Assembly: GCF_000002985.6 (NCBI RefSeq)
Contig: NC_003284.9
Location: 8,060,001-8,124,000 of the forward strand
DNA: 64,000 bases
Direction: 5' to 3'
Source of the DNA: Caenorhabditis elegans
Lineage: Eukaryota; Nematoda; Chromadorea; Rhabditida; Rhabditidae
The notes beneath the pieces were generated by a model, which was not told the DNA's origin, made no database searches, and was given only the letters and a program-made list of their open reading frames with translations. The number at the start of each line of letters is the position of its first letter. Within the stretch, counting starts at the first letter, position 1. Below, piece by piece: positions 1-11,600 of this stretch. The translations under genes were made by a program, and so were the position numbers.

Positions 1-1130
1 ACACTACGAGACGAAACGACATCACTATTCAATTCTAAACTGTACGTACTAGCCACCTGCCTGGAGAACCCGTTGAAAATCGACTTGATCGATATTTGGT
101 GAAAGGGTGAAAAGTAGGAGACACGAGAGGGGGAAAGATGTCAATGAGGACAGGGGAAACGTATTTTCGAGAAAGTTGACCTTATCGACCTTGAGCACAG
201 ATGGCTCGTAATAACAAACTGAGTGCAGCCGAAGACATAATCGGAAAAAGCAGCCGATAAAAGTTATAAATACATTCATCCAGAAACACCAACTGATTTT
301 AATAGTGGAGTAGCGCCATAGGGTAAATTGCTTAAAAAAACATTTTTATGGTGCAAAAATGATTAAATATCATAGTAACACTTATTTGAAAGTTTTGAAT
401 AGTTTTTTGTTGACAATCAAATGTTGCAATTACTGCATTTTTGCAGCTTATTGAAAACAAAATTATAGCACTGCAGAATGCTCAAATCACTGTAATGTTT
501 GAATATGAGTATTTTAAACATAATTAGACTATTAAATTTGTAGGAATTGTTTAACTATGTTTTATTATGACTATGTTAATTGCTTCCCCTATTCCAGATA
601 TTATCATATAGTGTTCCTTTGAAATTAATATAAAATAATTATTTCAGACAACCCTGCATACATAGAATGTTATTTGGTATTGTCAATTTTTGGTTTTCTT
701 CAAACATGTTCTTCCAGAACTACTTTTACGGTGAAATTACAACTTGTTCATTTTTCCAGAGACTCTTCATGTGGAAACATTAGTAACCTTTTTTAATGTT
801 GATGTGCACAAACATTTTTTATCAATTTTTGCCATAATAATGCGGAACTTTGTTTAATAACATCAACAAACACAAATGATACGGATTGTTCCTGTTGTAT
901 TAAAAAATTTTATACCAGCTCTCTCTTGAATCTTGAAATTTATGACTTTCATTCCAAAAGTTACACATTGCATACGAAACCGCCACTGATAAATCTTTAA
1001 CATTTATTACCCTCCACGTATCGTGTGGAGCAATTATTGCCATTTTCAGTGTGATAAAACCTTTCCTTTTTCCGGTTTACACAAAATATGAATTTAAATT
1101 ATATAGTTTAGTTATTATTTTTGTTTGCAG
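1..1130. other. Upstream non-coding region
   Basis: I see no supportable gene here. The stretch is AT-rich and holds the 5' flank of the membrane-protein gene starting at 1131. A diverged copy of a dispersed repeat begins near 302. A TTTGCAG acceptor lies immediately before the ATG at 1131, which fits either an SL1 trans-splice site or the end of an untranslated first exon. Confidence 0.6.
302..560 (+). repeat. Diverged copy of the GTAGCGCCA foldback repeat
   Basis: GTAGCGCCATAGGG followed by AAATTG, a TTAAAAA tract, ATGGTGCAAAAA and later TGTTGACAATCAAAT matches the start of the better preserved copies at 1446 and 4446 in the same order. I cannot find the opposite terminus, so the copy looks truncated. 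The right boundary is approximate. Confidence 0.45.
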
Positions 1131-4100
1131 ATGAGCAAAAGCGGCTCACTACCAAGATTTGCGGACGAGTTCGAAGACGATGACGATATCGAGTTAGTAG
1201 AAGGCGCAGATTTTGGCAAGAAGTAAGTTGTTTAAAAAATTGTTTGAAAATTGTAGATTTTTATTTTAGCCTTCGAAGTTTCGGTATTCGTCTTGCTATT
1301 TCTTTGGTTTTAATTGGATGTGTAGCTGGAGCTGTGATTTGGTCTTTTGTACAGGGTTAGTTAGTGGCTTTCACTGGTATCTCCAGTCAGTAAATTTAGA
1401 AAAAAGTATTTTGAAAGATTATTGCTACTTGGAATAACACTGCTTAAAAAAGCGCCAGTGGGAAAATTGTTAAAAACAACTCCTATGGTCAAAAAGTTAC
1501 CGAATATCATTATAAAACTTTTCAAAACTGTTTTGAAACTTTTTTATTTACGGTCAAAAAGTGACAATTGTTTTTGCCACTCATAATTTTGGAAGTCGAT
1601 CAAAAAAACTTTTTTTCTACATTTTTTATACTATGCTTAATTATTGTTTATTCGAAACTGGATAAATTTTAACCAAATGTAATACAGTTCGCGCGCTTGC
1701 TGTAGGACCCCCTAAATTTTTGAAGTATTGAAAAACTTCGAATTTTTCGTGAAAATCTATTATGATATTTGGAATCAGGGTATCAAAAAATCTATAGTCC
1801 CATGTTTTCATGAATTTATCATTAAAATTGAAAGCGCCTGGCTAATATTTGAAAAATAAGGCCGCGCGTTTGCTATAGGACCCACGGAGATTTTTGAAAA
1901 TTTTCATCAAAATTCTCGATTTTTTGAGTTTGTAAAAAAAATCATTTCTAAAACTACGTTTAATTACACTTTTAATGAAAAATAGTTCCGATTTATAACT
2001 TTTCGGAAAAATTCAAATTTTGATTTTTACTATTTTTCTCATTTTCAGACGTTTAAGCCCGAGAAGAAGCTCATGAGAAACTTTTGTGTTTCAACTTTTA
2101 TCACCTGCCTTATTTTTACTTATTTTCCTTATTAATTTGCCTTATTTCGCGGAAACTTATTTTTCAAATTTTGGCCAGGCGCTTTCAATTTTAATGATAA
2201 ATTCATGAAAACATGGGACTGTAGGTTTTTTGACACCCTGATTCCAAATATCATAATAGATTTTCACGAAAAATTCGAAGTTTTTCAATACTTAAAAAAT
2301 TTAGAGGGTTCCTATAGCAAGCGCACGCACTGTATTACATTTCGTTAAAATTTATCCAGTTTCGAATAAACAATAATTAAGCATAGTATAAAAAATGTAG
2401 CAAGCGCGCGCACTGTACATAAAAAAAAGCATCGGGGAGAATCGAATAACACATAAAGTATGAAAGACCCGTCAGAATCCATCTTAAGTGAAGTGATATA
2501 TATTTGACAGAAGAGGATAAATAATATAGAAATTTGAATGAACGAGATTTGTTGGTTTATGAGGTTGTAGGAGTCGGAACAGTTTGACAAAACTTTGACC
2601 GGAAATCATGAAAAATCTAAAATGTTTTAAAGTGTTTTGGTATGATATTCGTTTGTTTTGGATCATTATAAGGGTGTTTAAACAAAATCCCCACTGTCGC
2701 TACTCTAATTAAAAAACCCCTTTATTACTGTAAAAACACATTATTCCGGTCAGAAACGATGTCAAAAATAATTTCCCAATTGCGGGCCTTATGAAGTGAA
2801 AACAAATTTGTATAGATTATCGATCTGTAAAAAAAACTTATTTTTGTTTAAGGGGAAACTGGAACAGGTACTCCTGATATTCATCATCGCGATGCATCCA
2901 AAAATTTTTCCATTTTCATCGACCAGTATTCCCAGAAAGAAGGGCTCTATATCACGACATACCGACTTCCGGAAGGATCGAGCGATGAAGAACCAGTGAG
3001 TAGATTACAAGATGCTTTTTCAGTAAATGTTTTGTGAAGAAAGTTTGATCAGAATGTTTTCGCAAACTATTTCATCGGGCATTTTCAATACACTTGGCGA
3101 TGTTTTTTAAAAAATCATACTACTAATCTAACTTACCTCACAAAATATAAAGTTTAATTTGAATTTTTCTGTTCACTATAAAAATCTAGAAACATTTGCA
3201 TGCTTTACAGAAACTATCAGCAAAGTGTTTTTTAATTCTTGAAAACCTTGTATTCAATATTTCTATTAGTCCTAAAATAGATTCAAAGCTTTGCTGGAAA
3301 CAGTAAACATCAAGTCCATTTTAACGTTTTATTTCTAAAAGTATGGTAACCATCCAACATTGCAATGTTTACTCCAATAAATACACTTCTAGACATTTTC
3401 TAGAAACAAGAAGAATACCAATCATTCTGGTTTCAAAGCGACACTAATAAAACACTAGCACATCAAATCACTCCTACGGTAACAATTTATGCTTTTGAGC
3501 ATCATGCCTACTGGTACGATACTTCTGCAAACCCAGCGGTAACAAAAGTTGTCATTTGACCAAATGTTTATTTTTTGTTTTTTCAGAAATGCACATTCGA
3601 TCCTAAAATGAACTATTTGACATACATAAGAAACCTCGGAATGACCAATCTTGAAAGACATCATTCGGAATATGTTAGTGATTTTTTTATATTCCACTCT
3701 AGAAAAAAGTTTTCAAATTTTTTAAAAACAAATCGTTTGGTTTAGGAGGAAACACACAACGGTGAAAAGGTTTTCGTGTATCAAGGAAATCCGAATGAAG
3801 TGCTGTTAACAAACGTGAATCAAACTGCATTTTTGATAACTGCTTACGCAGATGCTAAAACTGGTATGTTCTCTGTTTTGGTGTTAAGCATTGTTCCGTA
3901 AAAGTTTAAAGATTTTTAATTCTAATGACACAGCTGGACGTCTGTAGTTCTATGTCTTTGTTTTTTTTCAATTTGTCAAAGGCGGTCATTAGCCCATTCA
4001 GTGATCTTAGACTGTTAGTTTCCTGAATGAAAGCCTTCTTTTCTGGTTTTCATATAGTTCAGACAACAATAAGAATGGGGGGGGGGGGGGAGGTTTCAAT

Positions 4101-5594
4101 TATTTTTACCAACAGCGTTTAAGAATGACTTTGAGAAAAAAAAACAATTTTTTAACCTTTAACTTTGGATTAGGGCCAGTGAGAATTTAGTTCGAATGTA
4201 CTTGAAACGGTTCAAAAATAATGAATATCTGAGTAAAACACTTTAAAAAGTTTCTCATATTTAAAATGTTTGCCAAAGTTTTAACAATTTTCCAACTCTT
4301 TAAAAAATTTGGACATTTTTAAGAACTTCTGAAAAATCAATTTCATAAACATCGGCTGAAATTTACCCGGCAATAAAATCGTCCGACTGGGTAAAAAAAC
4401 TGTGCCACCGCATTGTTCAAAAATGTGCCGTCATATGTATATTTCTTTAAAGGGGGAGTAGCGCCAGTAGGGAAATTGTTAAAAACCACCCCAATGATCC
4501 AAAAATAACTTTTTTTTAAATAATAAAACTTTAAAAAAATTTTCTGATAATTTTTTTATTTACTCTCAAAAATTGACAATTACTCAGTTTTGCCACTCAT
4601 AATTATGGAAGTCAACAAAAAAATGTGTCCCTTACATTTTTAAACTGTAATTTTGTTTTAATTATTCGTAATGAAACATTATAGGGGTCGGAACATGCAA
4701 CATTGCTTTGGATTTCCTCAAAAGCCCTTTTTTTTTCACAATTTAGGCAATTTACCAAAACTTTGACAGAAATTAGGAAATTGGACCATTACAAGTGTAT
4801 TTAGACAACATCCTCACTGGCGCTTCTCCACCTTCAAGGCACATGTCAATGAGACTGTAAAAATATAGCTATGTTCTCATATCAAAACAATTAAGTTTTT
4901 TCATATAGTTTTACATTACTTGAATTAATTTTATTTAGCTTATTAAGCGATTATTTAGCGACTGTACATTGAATTGTTATGAAATTCATTGAATGAAATA
5001 TTAGCCAATTTTCCAATGCTGTAGACATAAATTATTTGTATTTCAGAATTGTTGAAACTTTTTTCGTTTTTCTATTTCACCGACTTCCAATCATTCAATA
5101 TAAAATTTCATACTGCAAAACAATCCGTGAAATTTTTAAATAATTCTTTTTTTTTTGTGATTGTTGCATTTTTGGTATTCCTAAAGAGTTCACGTTTCTT
5201 GTTGACATTTTCATAGTTGGATCCCGGAAACAAAAACACTTTTATGCTTGTTTGACATTGTGTTGTGGTCAGTTGCACACACGTTGACACATTTTAACTT
5301 TCGTTCTTTCTTCCTTTGAAAAACTGCCGAATTTTATTCCGAAAATTCGACATTGAGCATGTCTCAAATTGAGTTGAAAACCAATTTTGTCTCTTTTCAA
5401 ATTTGTTCTTTTTTTAAGAAAAAAAAAATGCATATACATTTTTTTCAGGCGCTCTTCTCGCCTGGGACACCTACTTCACTTCTGAAACGGATAGCAGTGA
5501 AATGGTTTTCAAGGCGTCGTATGAATATCCACACATGATTCCAGCAAAACCAGACCCTTCTTATTTAGTTACTCCAACCGAATGTTCACCATAA
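1131..5594 (+). CDS. Single-pass membrane protein, 268 aa, function unknown
   Basis: Coding exons: 1131-1222, 1270-1355, 2853-2995, 3404-3538, 3587-3673, 3746-3863, 5449-5594 (807 nt, phases consistent). The N-terminal ~30 residues are very acidic (run EDDDD) and lack a signal peptide. One hydrophobic segment at about residues 38-57 (ISLVLIGCVAGAVIW) is followed by ~210 residues with several N-x-S/T sites, suggesting a type II protein with a lumenal or extracellular C-terminal domain. The start follows a TTTGCAG acceptor and is the first ATG of an open frame. Intron 2 (1.5 kb) is filled by nested palindromic repeats; intron 6 (1.6 kb) contains a G14 tract and another repeat. AATAAA signals lie at 5663 and 5672. 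I do not recognise the family; the ectodomain looks beta-rich. The exon structure is well supported and the function is open. Confidence 0.85.
1446..2715. repeat. Nested foldback repeat inside an intron
   Basis: The outer element starts with AGCGCCAGTGGGAAAATTG near 1452 and ends with its inverse (CCCCACTGTCGCTACTC, near 2690-2707). Inside it sits a second, much better conserved palindrome: the left arm 1617-1861 is nearly the exact reverse complement of 2157-2401. Each arm carries GCGCTTGCTRTAGGA and GAAAGCGCCTGGC. The order suggests insertion of the younger palindrome into the older repeat. All of it lies in intron 2 of the membrane-protein gene. Confidence 0.85.
4077..4090 (+). repeat. Poly-G tract (G14)
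   Basis: Fourteen uninterrupted G residues lie on the coding strand within intron 6 of the membrane-protein gene, between AAGAAT and AGGTTT. Such monoguanine tracts are known in C. elegans as substrates protected from deletion by the FANCJ-like helicase DOG-1. Confidence 0.9.
4446..4838. repeat. Complete TTTAAA-ended foldback element
   Basis: The left end reads TTTAAAGGGGGAGTAGCGCC and the right end is its imperfect inverse (GGCGCTTCTCCACCTTCAA). The terminal inverted repeats continue with CAGTRRGGA and a pair of ATGATCC/GGACCAT motifs. About 390 bp, no open frame. It resembles the palindromic TTTAAA elements (PALTTTAAA type) known from C. elegans; the name is from memory. Located in intron 6 of the membrane-protein gene. 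Confidence 0.75.
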
Positions 5595-7687
5595 CATGAA
5601 AACAACTTTAAATATTTTCATGAAATGTTCTTTCAGATATATAATAAGCCCGGAAATGTAGGAATAAAAATAATAAAAATTTATATTATTCTTATTTTAT
5701 TTTTTCCCTTTTAAATTGATGGTAAATGAACGGATATGTTTTCACGAAAACTTTTAATTCCGAACTGAGTGCTCAATTTCCTCATTCTCAAAATTGTTCG
5801 TATTTAGTATTCGAAATCGTAAAGCCGCAAATTCATTTTTGCCATTTCCATTTGGAAGAAGTGCTCTTCAAGAAAAAACAATTAGATTGGGTATATTTGC
5901 TGGCCGACTTCAATGATCTTCAATCTCGATTGAAAACTTGAGAATTCTATTGCTTTCCAGAAACAAAATGTTGTTCGTTTTTTTTTCATTCCTTATAAAA
6001 AATCGAAAACCACACAATTTCCTTATAAGATGTTCAGGGAAGTGTGCAGTTTCACCGAAATTCCCACTTTATAACAGCGGTGAGACCAAAGAAGCAAACT
6101 CTACCCGGTTCTAAGAATTAATTGACAAGTGTTCTACAAAATTAGAATTTTAAAGAAGATGAGGGCAAACCATTTTAGTGGTTTTGTGGTAACTGAGAAA
6201 AACAATGTCCACTATATATGTAGACCGCTTTTACAATTTTATGAGACAGTTGAAAAATTATTGTGAGTTCAAATAATCAAAATTTGAAATTTAGCCAATG
6301 AAAATTATATTTGAACTTTTAAAAAACCTTTTTAAACTTCTTTTTTTGTTAAAAAAAATAACCCAATTCTGACGAAAATCTGATCCTACAACATTGCTGC
6401 GTCTCAAAAAAAAAACGATGCAAAGTTGGCAAACGTCAAGTTTTTAGTTAAAATTATACTTTTTCTCTGTTTATTTTGAGCCGCCATAAAAATTTCTGAA
6501 TATGGCTGGGAGGTTTCATTACAACAATTTGTTTATTTCGGCGCATTTAAAGTCTATATAACATATGTAAAAACTCAGTGATGATAATTCTTGTTTTTCT
6601 TCGGATTATTTCAGTGATATTTAAAACAATCAAGCTTTCAAAAAAATAGGTATAAAACGTTGAATGCAAAAATTTTGGTATATCTAAGCATCATGTAAGC
6701 CAACAAAAGTGGGCGTTGTGACTAGAAAAACAACAAAAATTATCTGAATACTCATCCAAACACATTTTAATGCAAATTACCTTGTGGGCGCTCTCATGTT
6801 ACTGACTCGGAGCCAAATTTCTCCAAAACTATAAATTCTCGTTTTTCCCAATTTCATGCACACTTGAATTTTGTTTTCCTGTAGACATCGTTCAAAATAT
6901 TTCCCCGAACTTCTCATTTAAGAAATTGCAGTTCATAAATCTTCAATGGTTGTTTTTATACGTAGGTGAACTTTTGAAATATCGAAAATCGCTGGGCCAT
7001 TGAAAATAAATGACACGTATTGAAATATCCATGAATTTCCGTTGTCCAACCCCAAACGTCACTTGACAAAGTCCACCAAAGTGCTTGCCTGCTTTAAAAT
7101 TCTTAATTTTAGTTGACCAATTCAACTAGCATATCTCACTATGTGTGCATAGGCATGCACGTGGACACGTCAAGTTTTTTTTTGGTTGCTCAATCGCACT
7201 AATGGCTTTTCCAGAGTTTTTTGGAAGTCGTGGTGCCAATAGAAGTAGAAGAAGATGTCAGCCATTTTCTACTCATCCACTTTCTATTCCTTACCTGGTC
7301 GCTTAATTTTGCGAATATTGAGCAAGTTGATATGTTTTTTTCGGTAAAAATGCTTTAAAAACTTAAAATAATTTTTTAAAACATATGAATAGCTTGTGGG
7401 ACATGATTTTTTATTTATGGTATTCTAATCAGATAATATGTATTTTGTGCGTAAAAAACAGAACAATGGATATTATTCGATGCACCATCCACCCACATGA
7501 TATCATTTTCCTTCTTATTTCCACCCTATGTGCCACTTTGCACACCTACTTGAAAACTGGAGAACCCATTCTATTTCCCGAGAAATACTTGTTCTATTGG
7601 TCATTTTATTTTCCGGCTCACTACTTTCTTGCCGAGTTGTATAAGGTTAAAAACATCAAACCCCATTTGTAGAGCCGCATCGCCGTC
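5595..7687. other. Intergenic region
   Basis: About 2.1 kb of AT-rich sequence. The first 90 bp are the 3' UTR of the upstream gene, with AATAAA at 5663-5668 and 5672-5677. Short open frames at 5726-5941 and 7385-7672 have no splice context or composition that would support them. No tRNA or structured RNA was recognised. Confidence 0.6.
5663..5677 (+). terminator. Polyadenylation signals
   Basis: Two overlapping-range AATAAA hexamers (5663-5668 and 5672-5677) lie about 70-80 nt after the stop codon of the single-pass membrane protein gene, the usual spacing for C. elegans 3' ends. Confidence 0.7.
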
Positions 7688-8023
7688 ATGTTCAACGTCA
7701 AACTTCTTCTCGCTTTTTTCTTGTGTGTTTTGGTAGTTGAAACTACCACAAAGGTGGTCAAGGTAAAACATAATTAGTGTTGAAATGAAAGCTAAATTCA
7801 CAATTTTCAGTTTCACTCAGTTTCCTTCAATCAACCATCCTGGAGAACTTCCCAACGCTCCAGACAGGTTGGTAGATGATTTACTGTTAGTTTTCAGCTG
7901 CAGTTTTTACAGAGTCACAATTTTCAGATTCAAGGCTACGGTCCAGTGTCGGCGTTTGCTGAAAGCGGCTCCTCTCGACCACTTTTTTTCGGTTCATGGC
8001 GCAAACGCTTCGATGAGGAATAA
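7688..8023 (+). CDS. Small secreted peptide precursor, 75 aa
   Basis: Exons 7688-7762, 7811-7867 and 7928-8023, all in phase 0, separated by 48- and 60-bp introns with TTTTCAG acceptors. The N-terminus is a clear signal peptide (MFNVKLLLAFFLCVLVVETT). The rest contains an R-x-x-R-type stretch (RTSQRSRQ) and a C-terminal tribasic site RKR followed by FDEE. Processing at these would free a peptide of about 24 residues from the segment starting IQGYGPVSAF and ending in PLFFGSW. The layout of signal peptide, spacer and peptide bounded by basic sites is that of a neuropeptide-like precursor, but the peptide matches none I know. AATAAA overlaps the stop codon (8019-8024), and another is at 8079. 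The gene model is fairly safe; peptide function is inference. Confidence 0.7.
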
Positions 8024-8626
8024 ATTTTATTCATTCGTTTCTCAAGATCTTACGTTTTCCCGTTCGTTTGTCAGTGAAAATAAAAAGTTGTTATGTGTTT
8101 TTTGTTTTTTTAAACAAGACTGAACATATTGAATTAATTTATATATAGTTGAAAAGGAAATTACATTTTTGCACACTGCAACTTCCGAACTCGCTGGTCT
8201 GCAACGGTGGCTCTTTATTCGAATAGAATAATTCAGAAGGTCATTAAAAATGTCGAGAAACGTGATCTGGTCCAAGTCACTTTTAAAGTTGGTAAAAACA
8301 CTAATTGGAGGAACTAAACTAAAGAGAAAACTAGGATGTGGTATTTGAAGGAGATCATTTTCCTTTGAAAAAGAGGTCATGCATAACATTTTCATAATAA
8401 TCAGGTCATACCACCCAATACGTTAAGCCAAAGAACAAATATATGTAGACAAGACTTTTCTAAATTCTGGTGCTTTGAAGAAAAAACTTTCAGGCTGAGA
8501 ACATTGAAAATGCAACGAAGTTTTTTGTTGATTGTTTGTTTTGTGTTGAACGATTACCCTTGTTAAACCATAGCTAAATTTTTCAACTAGGGACTAGAGT
8601 ACTTGATTACCCATAGACTGATCGCG

Positions 8627-8706
8627 TCTGCTCCGCGCGCATTCCAAATTTGTAAAATGTCTTTAAAAAATTCTGTGCGCGCGGATAGAACGCGATCAGA
8701 GCGCAA
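8627..8706. repeat. GC-rich inverted repeat hairpin
   Basis: CTGATCGCGTCTGCTCCGCG near 8629 is matched in reverse complement by CGCGGATAGAACGCGATCAG ending near 8700, leaving a loop of about 30 nt. It stands out from the AT-rich surroundings because of repeated CGCG motifs. Confidence 0.7.
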
Positions 8707-8900
8707 ACTTGGCGCGGAAGAAGCTAGAAAACACGTGTCATTGGAGCGTGAACCAGTAATCTAGTCGCGCTTCAGGAGGAGCAATTTGCCGAGTAGTCAC
8801 GTTGGTCGATTAAATAATAAAAAACTGAACGTTATATATATATTAATATATAAAATTTTTTTCAGGCATTTTTCTGATCTCGCTTCTTTTCAGCTTTGAA

Positions 8901-9253
8901 TTGAGGTTTGTTTGCGGGTTTTGCTTTGTTAAGAATACATTATTAGAAAACGTCAAAAGTTTGGAAAAAAATCCGTCCAAATAGAAAATATATTTTTTTC
9001 GGATAATTTTTTAGTTTTTTGAATATTTCTTGAGATTCAAATTTCAAACTCAAATGATTTATATGTGTAAAAATAGTTTACACTTGGGTACATCATTTCT
9101 GTAGGAAAAATCTAGAATTTTCGACAAAATTTTTTTTGCATTTTTTTTGACGACCAATCAAAAAAAAACTTTTTTGGACGGATTTTTTTCCAAATTTTTG
9201 TCGTTTTCTAATAATTTATTTTAAACAAAGCAAAACCCGCACACAAACCGCAA
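8901..9253. repeat. Palindromic repeat element
   Basis: The left arm 8901-8981 (GAGGTTTGTTTGCGGGTTTT onward) and right arm 9174-9253 are nearly reverse complementary over about 80 bp, sharing GCGGGTTTTGCTTTGTT, ATTATTAGAAAACG and TTGGAAAAAAATCCGTCC. The centre is unrelated AT-rich sequence. No coding potential; a non-autonomous foldback transposon is the likely origin. Confidence 0.8.
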
Positions 9254-9656
9254 TATATTATCAAAACCTGCCAAAATGATTATTCGTGTATTTTAAGAAA
9301 ATTTTTTGATAAGAGAAAAAGAAAGACACTATAGTTGGTTATTAGAGCGCTATGAGGCAAACCACTTTTCCATATGTCCGCATATCACTTTATCTTAGTC
9401 AAACTCCACACTTCTTTTGTCCCCGCGGAGCAAAACTCACTGCTTTTGTTATCGAATTTTTTTTCTCAACCCGGGAAATTTCGCAATACTTTCTGACCGA
9501 AAGGTAAACATATTGGTTGCCCATCATCACGAGTAAGAACAAAATATACGGAACCATCGTTATCGAGAACAAAATAGACTGGTTGTCTACATAAAATACG
9601 TTTTAGTCTCGTCATTCGTTTCAATTTCATCGGTTGTGTTCATACGTATTGGCAAA

Positions 9657-10198
9657 ATGACAAAAGCCCCGATCGATTTTGAGGAAGAGTGGTGCAAGGT
9701 GAGTAGACAAACTTTTTTTTATCGATCTAATAAAATATTATCAAAAAAAAACAGACGACAAATTGTGAAATTAAAAATATCAATTGATTTTCATATTTCA
9801 ATATTAAAAAAAAAAAAAGTTTTCATAATTTCCAGATTTCAAATGGAACTTTGGAAATAAAATGGTATTATTTTCCAACAACTCAAAGCTTGAAAATTGA
9901 CATCGAAAAAATCCAACAAGTGAAAATTCAAAGTCAAGCTAAAAGTTATGTCAAAAACTGGGGATCCGGAGATTTGTGTGCATGGTGGGCATGTGATATG
10001 AAACGGTAAACTCAATCAATGCTACTGTTTTTTCACAGTCAAATTTTCAGCAACTTTCGCAGTCACCCAGAAGAGTTTTTCAATGTAAAAATTGACATCG
10101 GCGAAACGTTCAAAAAAGGATTCACTGTACATGAACTGGACAATTTCTTGCCTGCAATTCGAAAGTGGCTGAAAGTCCAAAATATTGTTTTTGAGTGA
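9657..10198 (+). CDS. Short nematode family protein, 119 aa, PH-like fold candidate
   Basis: Exons 9657-9698, 9836-10005 and 10051-10198 (360 nt). The protein begins MTKAPIDFEEEWCK. Its middle has alternating beta-type segments (NGTLEIKWYYFPTTQSLKID, then KIQQVKIQSQ) and a characteristic KNWGSGDLCAWWACDMKR. The C-terminal third ends in a predicted helix (DNFLPAIRKWLK). There is no signal peptide or membrane segment, so it is probably cytoplasmic. The NG-x-LEIKWYYFPT and NWG...WWACD pattern recalls a group of small nematode-specific proteins with a PH-like architecture that I have seen before but whose function is not known; that link is from memory. Polyadenylation signal at 10237-10242. A GTG at 9636 is in frame upstream, but the ATG at 9657 is the natural start. 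Confidence 0.85.
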
Positions 10199-10639
10199 AT
10201 TTTTTTGTGTTAATGTAAAAAATGTATGAGTTGTGTAATAAAATGTTTTGTCATCCAATATTCCAAAGTTAAATAAAAATTGTTTCAAATCCGACCAAAA
10301 TGAAATTGAAACTGTCCTACCCAAATTTTTCCTTTTCACAAAAAGGTAAATCGAAAAAAGATATTTATGCATTGTCGTCTTCGTCAATTTTCAAACTTAT
10401 CAATTTTCGACAGTTTCATTAACCGTCAATTTTCGTTTTATGTAAATGAAACCAATAGAATATAATTACCGATTTAATTGTATGCTTTGTATAAATGTTT
10501 AATCAGCTTACCAATTGCCTCAAAACAGTTTTTCCTTTCATTCTTTGTCCTATCTCCGTCGGTGAAAATGTTAAACTATGCGTTTCTAATTCTTTCAATA
10601 ATGTCTTATTAAAACACTATTTCAAAAAACTGGGAATAC

Positions 10640-10755
10640 GTACGAATCAACCACTTTCCAACCAACTTTATCTGCTCTCTAACCAACTTTATCCATTTTT
10701 CAACCAACTTTTGCCAACTTTTACCAATTTTCGCCAACTGTCACGAACTTTGTCC
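10640..10755 (+). repeat. Degenerate CCAACTTT minisatellite
   Basis: At least seven imperfect units built around CCAACTTT (CCAACTTTATCTG, CCAACTTTATCC, CCAACTTTTG, CCAACTTTTACC, CCAATTTTCG, CCAACTGTCACG, GAACTTTGTCC) follow one another at 10-25 bp spacing. Unit length is irregular, so this is an old, decayed tandem array. Confidence 0.6.
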
Positions 10756-11394
10756 AGATGTTTAGAGCACTGTAGAAGTTTTGCCACTTCTGTGAATGTC
10801 ACTTAGAAATAGGCAAAAGTTGATAGAGATTTGTTTGATACTTAACCAAGCCATATAAAAAATGAGAATGAGAATGAAACGAGAACGTGGAAATACAAAT
10901 TAATCTATTATCAAAAAAAAAATTAAAAATCATTACGTGTAAACACTGTGATGGTCAAAACTCACACAAGACAACCAATATTGCGCATTTTAATTATTTG
11001 TTAAATAACTGGCAAAAATTGCAAGCAAAAATAACTACTCTAGACAAAAAACCCCCGTTTTTTTTTCAATCCCTCACAATGCTTTATTGTTTGTAATAAA
11101 AACTATAATATATCAAAATGTTATATGTCAGAAAATTACCTTGAAGTGTTTTTTCTCAGACTTTCGCAACAAAAATACGTACTAATACAGCGCGCTAACT
11201 GTAATGGGACATTGTTACTTTGTAACTTCTACTCAGCACACCGACACCAAATTCAGTACATGGACCACGTATTTTTTCTAGGGTATGAAGTTTTTTCTCT
11301 GCAAAACAAAAAAGACAGTTTGTTGCTTTTGGTTTATTAAGTAATCAGATATATTTTCGAAACAACAAAAGTGAAGTTATGAAGTAAATAATCA

Positions 11395-11600
11395 AATGTG
11401 GTTTACCGGCTCAAGCAGTTACCAACTGACTGAGCCATGAGCCATGGAGGATGAGAAAATCCTAGATCATCTGTGATTGTGACTAAATTGTTTGTTTGGT
11501 TTTCTGGTCTTTTTTCTTTCCTTTTTTTGGCGAAAAAATTCGTTAAAAAATTTGCCCGTGCGGGAGAGTTGAACTCATCCCCTCCCAACAAAGGAGCTTT
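11395..11600 (-). other. tRNA-like fragments (possible SINE or tRNA relic)
   Basis: Read on the minus strand, a block near 11545-11600 contains GAGTTCAACTCTCCC, close to an RNA polymerase III B box with its stem. A block near 11405-11445 contains TGGCTCAGTCAGTTGGTAAC, close to an A box/D arm. The order is reversed relative to an intact tRNA, so it is not a functional tRNA gene. Chance similarity is possible. Confidence 0.25.

Larger units (their letters stand above)
8024..9656. other. Intergenic region with two foldback repeats
   Basis: Holds the 3' end of the peptide gene (AATAAA at 8079-8084), a short GC-rich hairpin at 8627-8706 and a longer palindromic element at 8901-9253. The region 9300-9650 before the next gene is likely its promoter, but I see no distinctive motif. 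Confidence 0.6.
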
